24,631 nt of DNA, taken from positions 1 to 24,631 of the forward strand of contig NZ_JADPFC010000015.1 in NCBI RefSeq assembly GCF_015668195.1. Direction: 5' to 3'. A program made the translations under genes and the position numbers. Under the pieces are notes generated by a model. That model saw nothing but the letters and a program-made list of their open reading frames with translations. It was not told the DNA's origin and did no database searches. Below are positions 14,285-23,268 of the stretch, piece after piece (position 1 is the first letter of the stretch; the number at the start of each line of letters is the position of its first letter). This DNA comes from Romboutsia_C sp015668195 (GTDB lineage Bacteria > Bacillota > Clostridia > Peptostreptococcales > Peptostreptococcaceae).

Positions 14285-17200
14285 ATAAGATAATAGTAAA
14301 CTTAGTACCCTTATTTACTTCACTTTCTAAATATATCTTACCATTGTGAAGTTCAATTATCTGTTTTGTTATAGTAAGTCCTAATCCACTTCCACCCTTT
14401 ACTTCTGAGTTTGCATCTACTACTTGATTAAATCTATTGAATACTGATTCATGATATTTCTTATCTATACCTATGCCTGTATCTTCTATAGTAATTATTA
14501 CATTGTCATTTTGTTCTTTTATGGTTATTATAATTTTTCCACCCCTCGGCGTAAATTTAGCAGCATTTCCCACTAAATTAACTATACATCTCTCAATTTC
14601 ACTAGCATCACATACTATATATTTTTCCTCAACCTCAGGATCAATTATTAATTCTATACCATTATTTTCTACATACTCTTTTAATGATAATGTAGCTTCT
14701 TCAACAACATATACAATATCATTCTCTTTTAAGTTTAAGTTATATTTGCCATATTCTATCTTTGTGGTATCAATTAGATTATTTATTAGCCTTAATAATC
14801 TTTTAGTATTTCTATCCATTACCACCATATATTGAGATAATTTTTCTCGTTCTATACCACCTTGAGATTTATTAAATTCTGTTATAAGTTGTTCAGTTGT
14901 ATAAATTACATTAAGAGGTGTTCGTAGTTCATGAGATAAATTTATAAAGTAATTATTTTTTCTTCTTTCTAGCTCTATTACTTTATTTAAAAGTTCATTA
15001 CTTTTTTGCATCTCTTTTCTTAATTGTGATGTTCTCTTCTTTACCATATTATCTAAGCGACTCACTCGATTTACATTATAATAAATTATAAGTACAAGTA
15101 TTATTATATATATATAAATCGCTAAGTTACTTTTATAAAATGGAGGTTTTATCTTAAACTTAACTTGATTTTCACTAGTTATTGTTCCATTATAGCTCCT
15201 TGCTTTTACCCTTAATATGTAATTTCCTGGATCTAAATTACTATAATTTATATCATTTGACTCGACTTTACGCCAACCTTCTTTAGCCCCTTCTAGCATG
15301 TAATAATACTGTATATTCTTAGTATTTCTATAATCAGGTAAAAATAAAGTTATATTTATGAAATTTTCATCATGTTCAAATTCCATGTTATTTATGTCAT
15401 TATATTTTTTGCCATTTATCTCAAAGTTATCAAACATAACTTTTGGTGTGTATTTTTTAGTATTTATATCATCTGGATGGAATATATTTAGTCCATTTAT
15501 ACCTCCAAATATTAATTCTTCTTTCTTACTCTTATACGAAGCATTTCCATTAAACTCTCCGCCTTGTAATCCATCTGTTACACCAAAATTTTCAAACTTT
15601 TCTGTCTTCATGTCTAATCTTGATATACCTGAATTAGTACTTAACCATAAATCTCCTTTGTAATCGTCTAAAATCCCATATACAATATCATTTGAAAGTC
15701 CATCTTGAGTTGTATAAGTAGTAAACTTACCTGTTTCTTTATTTAGCTTATTTAATCCATAACTAGTTCCTATCCATAAATTTCCATATATATCTTCATT
15801 TATATCTCTTATAGTATTTGAACTTATAGAACTTTCATCATTTTTATCATATTTATAGTTTTTTATCTCTTTTGATTTAGGATCTATACTTATGAGACCA
15901 TTGTCTATAAAACATCCTATCCAATATACACCACTTTTATCTTCATATATAACTTTAGCAAATAAAGACTCTATTCCAGACTTTTCTAGCACTTCATCTA
16001 AATTGATTATATCATTAGTCTTAAGGTTTATTATACTTATACCATTTGGAGTTCCCAACCATAAGTTATCTTTACTATCTATAAATACAGTTCTTATATC
16101 ATCTTCCTTTAATCCATTAGATTTGTCGTATACAATTACACTATTATCATTCTTATCTATTATATTTAAACCACTTTTAGTTCCTATATATATTTTATCT
16201 TCTTTTCCAGTTATATCATTTATAGAATTATCACTAAGTGTATAGTTTGTATTCTCTCTATTTAAATGACTTACACCTCCATTTTTTCTATTAATTATGT
16301 TTATGCCCTTAGACCTTGTACCAACCCATAATAATTCATCTTCATCTTCATATATACCATGAACTATATTTTCACTTAATGAGTTCTTATTATTAGGATC
16401 ATTTTTATAGTGAATTACCTTATTTTTGGGGTCAAATATACTTATTCCCGAATATGTCCCAACCCATATAAGTCCACTTTTATCTTCAATTATATCAAAA
16501 ACGTTGTCTTGAGATACTGAGTTATAGTTAGTACTTTCATTTTTATATGTAATAAATTCTTTACCTTCATTTATTCTTGAAAGTCCCCTATCTGTACCTA
16601 CCCATAATGTATCATTACTATCCTTATACACTTCTCTTATAAAGTTACTTGGTATAGATGTGCTATCATTTGTATCATGTATATATTTTTTTATCTCATT
16701 AGTTTCTATATTAATTCTATTTAATCCATTTTTAAAAGTTCCAACCCACATATACCCATCATCATATAATAAAGCATATATATCATCTTTTATTGTTTCA
16801 TTTGCATCTTCGCCTATACTATATTTGTATACTTTCTTATTTTTTATATTTAATTTATCTACTCCACTTTTTGTTCCTATCCATATATTCCCATACTCAT
16901 CTTCTTCTAATTCACGTATATACTGGCTACTTAAATCTTCTTTTCCGCCTAAAATTCGCTCAAACTTATCTTCTTCAGAATTATATAAGTTAAGTCCATC
17001 TGATGTTCCTACTATTATCTCTCCATCTTTAGTCATAAGAATATCTCCTATGTTGTTGTGAGATAGATTTCCACTTTCTTTGTCATTAAAATAGTTAGTT
17101 ATTTTATCTGTATTAATATCTATTTTACTAAGTCCATTAGCTGTTCCTACCCATATGTCTCCATTACTATCTTCTTGAAGGCTTACTATGTAATTGTTTG

Positions 17201-17456
17201 CTATACTGCTTTTTGACCTTTGATCGTGTCTATATATCTTGAAATCATACCCATTGTATTTGTTAAGACCATCATTAGTACCTATCCATATATATCCATT
17301 TTTATCTTGAATAATAACTTCCGCTGTTGACTGGGACAATCCATCTTCATTACTAATTTTTGTAAAGTGTACATCATAACCATATACTTTATATCCATCC
17401 CCTAATACTAATATAGTTATAACTAAAATCATTCCTACAATATATTTATTTTTCAT
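14283..17456 (-). CDS. Two-component sensor histidine kinase with two-propeller extracellular domain
   Basis: A 1057-residue membrane sensor. An N-terminal signal peptide or helix (1-26) precedes an extracellular region made of about 14 propeller strands with the Reg_prop mark (W-I/V-G-T or a variant) at about 57, 102, 148, 192, 237, 285, 331, 377, 423, 466, 512, 561, 604 and 650, enough for two seven-bladed propellers. A Y_Y_Y immunoglobulin-like domain (about 690-770) leads to one membrane helix (777-795), a coiled linker, and the kinase core: H-box NLSHELRTPLN (His842), N-box around Asn960-Asn964, G1 EDTGIGI (991-997) and G2 GGSGLGL (1021-1027). There is no receiver or DNA-binding domain, unlike Bacteroides hybrid sensors. 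No response regulator is adjacent, so it is an orphan here. The ligand is unknown; relatives sense carbohydrates. Confidence 0.92.
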   Translation of the reverse strand: MKNKYIVGMILVITILVLGDGYKVYGYDVHFTKISNEDGLSQSTAEVIIQDKNGYIWIGTNDGLNKYNGYDFKIYRHDQRSKSSIANNYIVSLQEDSNGDIWVGTANGLSKIDINTDKITNYFNDKESGNLSHNNIGDILMTKDGEIIVGTSDGLNLYNSEEDKFERILGGKEDLSSQYIRELEEDEYGNIWIGTKSGVDKLNIKNKKVYKYSIGEDANETIKDDIYALLYDDGYMWVGTFKNGLNRINIETNEIKKYIHDTNDSTSIPSNFIREVYKDSNDTLWVGTDRGLSRINEGKEFITYKNESTNYNSVSQDNVFDIIEDKSGLIWVGTYSGISIFDPKNKVIHYKNDPNNKNSLSENIVHGIYEDEDELLWVGTRSKGINIINRKNGGVSHLNRENTNYTLSDNSINDITGKEDKIYIGTKSGLNIIDKNDNSVIVYDKSNGLKEDDIRTVFIDSKDNLWLGTPNGISIINLKTNDIINLDEVLEKSGIESLFAKVIYEDKSGVYWIGCFIDNGLISIDPKSKEIKNYKYDKNDESSISSNTIRDINEDIYGNLWIGTSYGLNKLNKETGKFTTYTTQDGLSNDIVYGILDDYKGDLWLSTNSGISRLDMKTEKFENFGVTDGLQGGEFNGNASYKSKKEELIFGGINGLNIFHPDDINTKKYTPKVMFDNFEINGKKYNDINNMEFEHDENFINITLFLPDYRNTKNIQYYYMLEGAKEGWRKVESNDINYSNLDPGNYILRVKARSYNGTITSENQVKFKIKPPFYKSNLAIYIYIIILVLIIYYNVNRVSRLDNMVKKRTSQLRKEMQKSNELLNKVIELERRKNNYFINLSHELRTPLNVIYTTEQLITEFNKSQGGIEREKLSQYMVVMDRNTKRLLRLINNLIDTTKIEYGKYNLNLKENDIVYVVEEATLSLKEYVENNGIELIIDPEVEEKYIVCDASEIERCIVNLVGNAAKFTPRGGKIIITIKEQNDNVIITIEDTGIGIDKKYHESVFNRFNQVVDANSEVKGGSGLGLTITKQIIELHNGKIYLESEVNKGTKFTIIL

Positions 17457-17590
17457 TATTTTCCCCTTATTTAAAAATCATTTCTACAAAATTATACTAT
17501 ATTGTACATTATTTTTCTACTTATATAGATGTTTCAAAGCCCCTATCAAGTATATTAGTCCTATTTTACAGATAAATTAATACTCTTTGC

Positions 17591-17622
17591 AAAAAAAGAA
17601 AAGCGCAAAATGCACTTTTCTC
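17591..17622 (-). terminator. Intrinsic terminator after the NifU-type gene
   Basis: On the minus strand the stem GAAAAGTGC/GCGCTTTTC (one G-U pair, ATTT loop) is followed by seven T residues. It starts 2 bases past the stop codon. Confidence 0.85.
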
Positions 17623-17624
17623 TT

Positions 17625-17846
17625 TTATATACCTATAACTTGAGTTACACCCTTAACTTCCTTAACAAGTAAATTTTCAATAATAGCCTTTAATGTCATT
17701 GTTGCTCCTGGGCATCCTTTACATGCTCCTTGCAGCTTTACTAACACAACCCCTTGATCATTAACATCTATTAGTTCTACATCTCCACCATCTCTTTGAA
17801 GAATTGGTCTAACTTTTTCTAATGCTTTTTCTACCTCTCCTCTCAT
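17625..17846 (-). CDS. NifU C-terminal-domain Fe-S scaffold protein
   Basis: A 73-residue protein that is the NifU C-terminal domain alone. It would carry iron-sulfur clusters and pass them to apoproteins in the cytoplasm. The invariant cluster-binding motif is GACKGCPGATMTLK (40-53, Cys42 and Cys45), preceded by RPILQRDGGDVELIDV, another family signature. The length is normal for the stand-alone form. It lies 65 bp downstream of murJ on the same strand, with AGGGGGA before its ATG and a strong terminator just after it. The large number of Fe-S enzymes in an anaerobe such as this one (the nearby NifJ alone carries three clusters per subunit) fits this role, but the specific client is unknown. 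Confidence 0.93.
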   Translation of the reverse strand: MRGEVEKALEKVRPILQRDGGDVELIDVNDQGVVLVKLQGACKGCPGATMTLKAIIENLLVKEVKGVTQVIGI

Positions 17847-17911
17847 GTCTATCCCCCTTATTTTCTGATACTTTTAGTATTCTACATAAATCTTATATTT
17901 CCTTTATAAAT

Positions 17912-19480
17912 CTATCTTTTATAAATAATTTGTCTAAGCTTTGATTTAATCATATACACTACTTCTTTTGATTCTCTTATATTTAAAATTAACGTTAGTA
18001 TTATATATATAATTAAGCCAATTAATGTAGATCCTATACAAGATATAGCTATAAGTTGTTTTTGTTTTTCAAAAATACCCATACCTAGATTAACTATCTC
18101 ATAGTATGAAAATCTTATTATTAATCCCATAATAATTGATGCTATCGCTACTTTTATAAAAGTTATTATTGTATTTTTCATACCTATTCTTCCTATCTTT
18201 TTTCTAAGAGATATAAATAATAATACAGACGTCGCTATAGCAGATATAGAACTAGCTAAAGCAAGCCCACCTATACCCATATATTTAACTAGAACAATAG
18301 ATAATATTACGTTTACTATAACAGATACAGTTGCATTTTTTACTGGAGTTTTTGTGTCTTGTAGCGAATAAAAAGATTTAGAAAGTATCTCTCTTAATCC
18401 ATATGCAACTATGCCCATAGAGTAATAAAGTAGTGCTGTTGATGTTAATTCAGTAGCTTTTGAGTTAAATGATCCATGTTCAAATAACAGAGTTACTATA
18501 GGCGTTGATAATCCCATTACTATAACCATTATAGGCATCATAGCTATAAGTGTTATATTTATAGATTTTGATACGTTATATTTAAAAGCTTTTATTTTTT
18601 TTTCACTAGCTAACTTAGATAGTATTGGATACATTACAGTAGATAAAGATATTACTATAATCCCTACTGCAAACATGTTTAACTTATTTGCATAGTTTAG
18701 AGCTGTTATACTCCCAGAATCAAGTGTAGATGCTAAAGTTCTATTAACAACTGTATTTATTTGATTAACATAAGAACCTAAAAATACTGGTAGTATAAGA
18801 TATAATATCTTTATTATATTTTCATCCTTTAAATCTATAAAAAATTTATACTTATATCCATGTTTAAACAAAAATGGTATCTGAAATAAAAGCTGCGCTA
18901 TATATGCAAATAAAGTACCATATACCATAAAATATGAATTTGTTATTGAACCTAAAGCTATTGCTATCATTACAAATATATTAAATGGTATAGTTATTAA
19001 CCCTGATATGTGAACATCTCCTGATGCAACTAAAAAAGATGTTATTAAACCATTTATAGCTATAAATATCATAGAAAAAATTAATATTCTAGAGTAAGAT
19101 ATAGTTAAATCTAGTACCTCTCCTTTAAATCCCATAGCAAATATTTTAACTATATATGGAGCAAACAATATTCCTATTACGATTAATATCATACTTATTA
19201 CAGTTACTATATTTAATACATTACTTGTAAACTTATATACTTCATCTATTCCCTTTTTCTCTCTTATACTAAAAAACATTGGTATAAATGTTGTTCCAAG
19301 AGATGCACTTATACCATCAAATAGTACTACTGGTATATTAAGAGCTGTAAGATATGCATCTGTTATATGACCTGCTCCAAATGTTCTAGCTAGTACTATA
19401 TCCCTTAAAAAACCTGTTACTTTTGATGTTAATATTATAATCATTAAGATAATAGCAGCTTTTTTTGTTGTTTTAGCCAT
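17912..19480 (-). CDS. murJ: MurJ/MviN-family lipid flippase
   Basis: A 522-residue polytopic membrane protein with about 14 membrane helices, of the MOP (MATE-like) superfamily. MurJ flips lipid II across the membrane for peptidoglycan synthesis. The N-terminal signature SKVTGFLRDIVLARTFGAG (19-37), then TDAYLTALNIP (40-50), matches MurJ/MviN, with Arg26 and Asp41 aligning with E. coli Arg24 and Asp39. Lys20 replaces Arg18, and the arginine pair found near residue 52 in E. coli is absent (FDGIS here), so this is a diverged Gram-positive form. A role in exporting another lipid-linked polymer is possible. The gene has GAGG before its ATG, a 160-bp gap from nifJ occupied partly by the nifJ terminator, and nifU downstream. 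Confidence 0.85.
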   Translation of the reverse strand: MAKTTKKAAIILMIIILTSKVTGFLRDIVLARTFGAGHITDAYLTALNIPVVLFDGISASLGTTFIPMFFSIREKKGIDEVYKFTSNVLNIVTVISMILIVIGILFAPYIVKIFAMGFKGEVLDLTISYSRILIFSMIFIAINGLITSFLVASGDVHISGLITIPFNIFVMIAIALGSITNSYFMVYGTLFAYIAQLLFQIPFLFKHGYKYKFFIDLKDENIIKILYLILPVFLGSYVNQINTVVNRTLASTLDSGSITALNYANKLNMFAVGIIVISLSTVMYPILSKLASEKKIKAFKYNVSKSINITLIAMMPIMVIVMGLSTPIVTLLFEHGSFNSKATELTSTALLYYSMGIVAYGLREILSKSFYSLQDTKTPVKNATVSVIVNVILSIVLVKYMGIGGLALASSISAIATSVLLFISLRKKIGRIGMKNTIITFIKVAIASIIMGLIIRFSYYEIVNLGMGIFEKQKQLIAISCIGSTLIGLIIYIILTLILNIRESKEVVYMIKSKLRQIIYKR

Positions 19481-19605
19481 GTTAAATCCTCGTTTCTAAC
19501 TCTTGTTATTATGATTTATTTTTCTTAATAGGTTGTATAAATTTAAGTTATTATATAATGATACCACTTTTTTTATTATTATTAAACTTTCTTTAATTTT
19601 CATAC

Positions 19606-19637
19606 AAAAAGTGCGTACTTAAAAGTACGCACTTTTT
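19606..19637 (-). terminator. Intrinsic terminator after nifJ
   Basis: A perfect 15-bp stem (arms 19606-19620 and 19623-19637, core AGTGCGTACTT) starting 3 bases after the nifJ stop, with T residues closing the 3' arm. Confidence 0.9.
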
Positions 19638-19640
19638 TAT

Positions 19641-22600
19641 TTATTTCTCTGCTAATCTCTTATATGTTTCATATCTTTCTTGAATATTCTCTTCTAGTTG
19701 TGCAAACAATTCCTCTGCTACATCTGGGAATTGCTTAGCTATTGCAGAATATCTTACTTGACCCATTATAAAGTCTCTTACATTTCCTTTTGGTTCTTTT
19801 GAATCTAAGTTAAATGGATTTTTATTTTCTTTCTTAAGTTCTGGGTTGTATCTATATAAATGCCAATATCCACTAGAAACTGCTTCTGCTTCATTATGAA
19901 CACTTCTTCCCATACCTTCTTTTAATCCGTGAGATATACAAGGTGCATATGCTATTATTAATGAAGGCCCATCATATTTTTCAGCTTCCATTACTGCTTT
20001 AATAAGTTGATTTTTATCTGCACCCATAGATACTTGTGCTACATATACATTTCCATAACTCATAGCCATCATACCTAAGTCTTTTTTCTTAGATCTCTTA
20101 CCTGATGCAGCAAATTTAGCCATAGCTGATAATGGAGTAGACTTTGATGCTTGTCCTCCTGTATTTGAATATATCTCAGTGTCAAATACTAATACATTTA
20201 CATCTTCTCCTGATGCTAGTACATGATCAAGTCCACCATAATCAATATCATATGCCCATCCATCTCCACCTACGATCCATTGAGATCTTTTAACTAAATA
20301 ATCTTTTCTAGCTTTAATTTCATCTACTAATTCTTTAGCTTTTCCGCTAAATGATTTATTTTCTATAACTTCTATAACCTTTTTACTAGCCTCTTTAGAT
20401 GCTTCTCCATCATTCATAGTGTTTATCCAATTTTCAAATACGTCTTTACATTCATTGCATCCTTCGCTTGTAATCAACTCTTCCATTAAGTCACGTAACT
20501 TTAATCTAATTTGCTTAACTCCTAGATACATACCATATCCAAACTCTGCATTATCTTCAAATAATGAGTTAGCCCATGCTGGACCTTTTCCTTCATGATC
20601 TACAGTGTATGGAATTGAAGGTGCTGAACCACCCCAAATTGATGAACATCCTGTAGCATTTGCTATCATCATTCTATCTCCATATAATTGTGTTACAAGT
20701 TTTATATAGGCAGTTTCTCCACATCCTGCACAAGCTCCTGAGAACTCAATAAGTGGAGTTCTAAATTGAGAGTCTTTTACATTATTTGCGATAACTAGAT
20801 CTCCCTTATATGATACTTTAGATACTGCATAATCCCAGTTTGGTATTTCTGCATCTATCTGAGTATCTAGAGGTTTCATCACTAATGCTTTTTCTTTAGC
20901 TGGGCATATATCTGCACAGTTTCCACAGCCTGTACAGTCCATAGTATCTACTTGCATTCTATATTGTAAACCACCAAATGCTTTTCCAACAGCTTTTTTA
21001 GTTCTGAAAGTTTCAGGTGCATTATTTACTTCTTCTTCATTTAATAAGAATGGTCTTATAGTTGAATGAGGGCATATATATGAACATTGATTACATTGAA
21101 TACAGTTTTCTAATATCCATTCTGGAACATTAATTCCTATACCACGTTTTTCATAAGCTGCAGTTCCTGCTGGGAATGTACCATCTTCTATTCCATTAAA
21201 TGCACTTACAGGTAAAGAATCTCCTTCTTGGGCATTCATAGGTCTTAATATTTCTCTTATAAATTCTGGCTCATTTTCATGATGTTCTTCACTATCTGTT
21301 GCATTTGCCCATGAATCTGGTATATTTATCTTTACTAAAGCACTCTTACCTTGCTCTACTGCTTCATAGTTCATATTAACAACTTTTTCACCTTTTTTAC
21401 CATAAGCATTACTTATTGATGATTTTAAATATTTCGTTGCCTCTTCTTCAGGTATTATATTTGCTAATTTAAAGAATGCTGATTGCATTATCATATTTAT
21501 TCTATTTCCAAGACCAATTTCTTGTGCTATTTTAGTAGCATTGACTGTGTAGAAGTCTATATTATTTTTAGCTAAGTAATTTTTCATCTTTGCTGGTAAA
21601 TGATCTTCTAATTCTTTTTCATCCCATATTGTATTTAATACAAATGTACCATTTGATTTTAATCCTTTTAATAAATCATATTGAGTTACATATGATTGAT
21701 TATGACAAGCTATATAATCTGCACTATCTATTAAATAAGTAGATCTTATTGGTTCATCTCCAAATCTTAAGTGAGACATAGTTACCCCACCAGATTTTTT
21801 AGAATCATATGCAAAGTATGCTTGAACATACTTATCTGTATTATCTCCTATTATCTTTATAGCTTGTTTATTTGCTCCAACTGTACCATCTGATCCAAGT
21901 CCCCAGAACTTACAATTTATAGTTCCTTGTTTTACTACTTTAAGTTCTTCTTTAACTTCTAAAGATTTATGAGTTACATCATCAACTATTCCTACTGTAA
22001 ATTGATCTTTTGGATTGTCACATACTAAGTTATCAAATATAGCTTTTATATCTGTTGGTGTTACATCCTTTGATCCAAGTCCATATCTACCACCTATAAT
22101 CATAGGAGCATTTTCTTGTCCATAATATGCAGCACGTACATCTAGATACAGAGGTTCTCCTATTGCACCTGGTTCTTTAGTTCTATCTAGTACACATATT
22201 TTGTTAACACTCTTTGGAATTACTTTTAATAAATGTTCCTTACTAAATGGTCTAAATAAATGAACTTTTACCAGTCCATATTTCTCGCCTTTTGCATTTA
22301 ATTCATCTATAGTTTCTTCAATAGCCTCAGTTACTGAACCTATTGCTATTAATATTTCTTTTGCATCTTCTGCTCCGTAGTAGTTAAATAATCCATATTG
22401 TCTACCTGTTAACTCGCCAATTTTATTCATATAATTTTCTACTATCGGAACTATTTCTTCATAATATTTATTACTTGCTTCTCTTGTTTGGAAGTATATA
22501 TCAGGATTTTGAGCTGTACCACGAGCTACAGGATGATTTGGAGATAAAGCTCTATTCCTAAATTCTTGCAATGCCTTTTTGTCTAGTAAGTTTGCATAGT

Positions 22601-23168
22601 CTGAGTACTCAAGTACTTCTATTTTTTGTATTTCATGTGATGTTCTAAATCCATCAAAGAAATGTATAAAAGGAAGTCTTCCTTTTATTGCTGCTAAATG
22701 AGCTACAGGTGCTAAATCTGCTACCTCTTGAACTGACCCTGATGCTAACATTACACATCCAGTTTGGCGTGCTGCCATAACATCTTGATGATCACCAAAT
22801 ATTGATAATGCTTGGGCTGCTAAGGCACGAGCACTTACATGGAATACTCCTGGAAGCAACTCTCCTGATACTTTATACATATTAGGTATCATAAGAAGCA
22901 ATCCTTGTGATGCTGTATAAGTAGTAGTTAATGCTCCTGATTGTAGTGATCCATGAAATACTCCTGCTGCTCCTGCCTCAGATTGCATTTCAACAACATT
23001 TACTTTTTGATTGAATATATTTTTTAAACCTTTAGCTGACCAATCATCCACTGATTCTGCCATATTTGATGATGGTGTTATTGGAAATATTGCAGCTACC
23101 TCAGTATAAGCATATGATACATATGCTGCTGCTGCATTTCCATCCATAGTTTTCTTTATTTTTCCCAT
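19641..23168 (-). CDS. nifJ: Pyruvate:ferredoxin (flavodoxin) oxidoreductase
   Basis: A 1175-residue single-chain PFOR that oxidises pyruvate to acetyl-CoA and CO2 and reduces ferredoxin, the central reaction of clostridial fermentation. The domain order is complete: N-terminal pyrimidine-binding domain (FPITPSSNMAE, 28-38), domain II, the CoA-contacting region, EKR-linker part, a two-cluster ferredoxin domain (Cys689, 692, 695, 699 and Cys745, 748, 751, 755) and the thiamine pyrophosphate domain GGDGWAYDIDYGGLDH (967-982) with YSNTGGQ (1000-1006). The proximal cluster cysteines are Cys813, 816, 841 and 1077, equal in arrangement to the Desulfovibrio africanus enzyme. Nothing is missing. It is transcribed alone, with AAGGAGA before the ATG and a strong terminator just after the stop. 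Confidence 0.98.
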   Translation of the reverse strand: MGKIKKTMDGNAAAAYVSYAYTEVAAIFPITPSSNMAESVDDWSAKGLKNIFNQKVNVVEMQSEAGAAGVFHGSLQSGALTTTYTASQGLLLMIPNMYKVSGELLPGVFHVSARALAAQALSIFGDHQDVMAARQTGCVMLASGSVQEVADLAPVAHLAAIKGRLPFIHFFDGFRTSHEIQKIEVLEYSDYANLLDKKALQEFRNRALSPNHPVARGTAQNPDIYFQTREASNKYYEEIVPIVENYMNKIGELTGRQYGLFNYYGAEDAKEILIAIGSVTEAIEETIDELNAKGEKYGLVKVHLFRPFSKEHLLKVIPKSVNKICVLDRTKEPGAIGEPLYLDVRAAYYGQENAPMIIGGRYGLGSKDVTPTDIKAIFDNLVCDNPKDQFTVGIVDDVTHKSLEVKEELKVVKQGTINCKFWGLGSDGTVGANKQAIKIIGDNTDKYVQAYFAYDSKKSGGVTMSHLRFGDEPIRSTYLIDSADYIACHNQSYVTQYDLLKGLKSNGTFVLNTIWDEKELEDHLPAKMKNYLAKNNIDFYTVNATKIAQEIGLGNRINMIMQSAFFKLANIIPEEEATKYLKSSISNAYGKKGEKVVNMNYEAVEQGKSALVKINIPDSWANATDSEEHHENEPEFIREILRPMNAQEGDSLPVSAFNGIEDGTFPAGTAAYEKRGIGINVPEWILENCIQCNQCSYICPHSTIRPFLLNEEEVNNAPETFRTKKAVGKAFGGLQYRMQVDTMDCTGCGNCADICPAKEKALVMKPLDTQIDAEIPNWDYAVSKVSYKGDLVIANNVKDSQFRTPLIEFSGACAGCGETAYIKLVTQLYGDRMMIANATGCSSIWGGSAPSIPYTVDHEGKGPAWANSLFEDNAEFGYGMYLGVKQIRLKLRDLMEELITSEGCNECKDVFENWINTMNDGEASKEASKKVIEVIENKSFSGKAKELVDEIKARKDYLVKRSQWIVGGDGWAYDIDYGGLDHVLASGEDVNVLVFDTEIYSNTGGQASKSTPLSAMAKFAASGKRSKKKDLGMMAMSYGNVYVAQVSMGADKNQLIKAVMEAEKYDGPSLIIAYAPCISHGLKEGMGRSVHNEAEAVSSGYWHLYRYNPELKKENKNPFNLDSKEPKGNVRDFIMGQVRYSAIAKQFPDVAEELFAQLEENIQERYETYKRLAEK

Positions 23169-23222
23169 AGTTTTTCTCCTTCTATGTAAATAATATCATG
23201 ACTTCTATTTATTATTTTTCCA

Positions 23223-23248
23223 TAAAGTAGCTTTAATATTCTACTTTA
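23223..23248. promoter_or_regulatory. 26-bp imperfect palindrome upstream of nifJ
   Basis: TAAAGTAG (23223-23230) and its exact complement CTACTTTA (23241-23248) are 10 bases apart, 55-80 bases before the nifJ start and 20 bases after the MFS gene stop. It lacks a following T run in either direction, so a protein-binding operator is at least as likely as a terminator. Confidence 0.35.
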
Positions 23249-23268
23249 ATAAATTTATATTATTAATT

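Noticed and set aside
14473..17061. Several plus-strand open frames opposite the sensor kinase gene
   Set aside because: They are Ser/Phe/Leu-rich antisense shadows of the repetitive propeller coding sequence with no ribosome sites.
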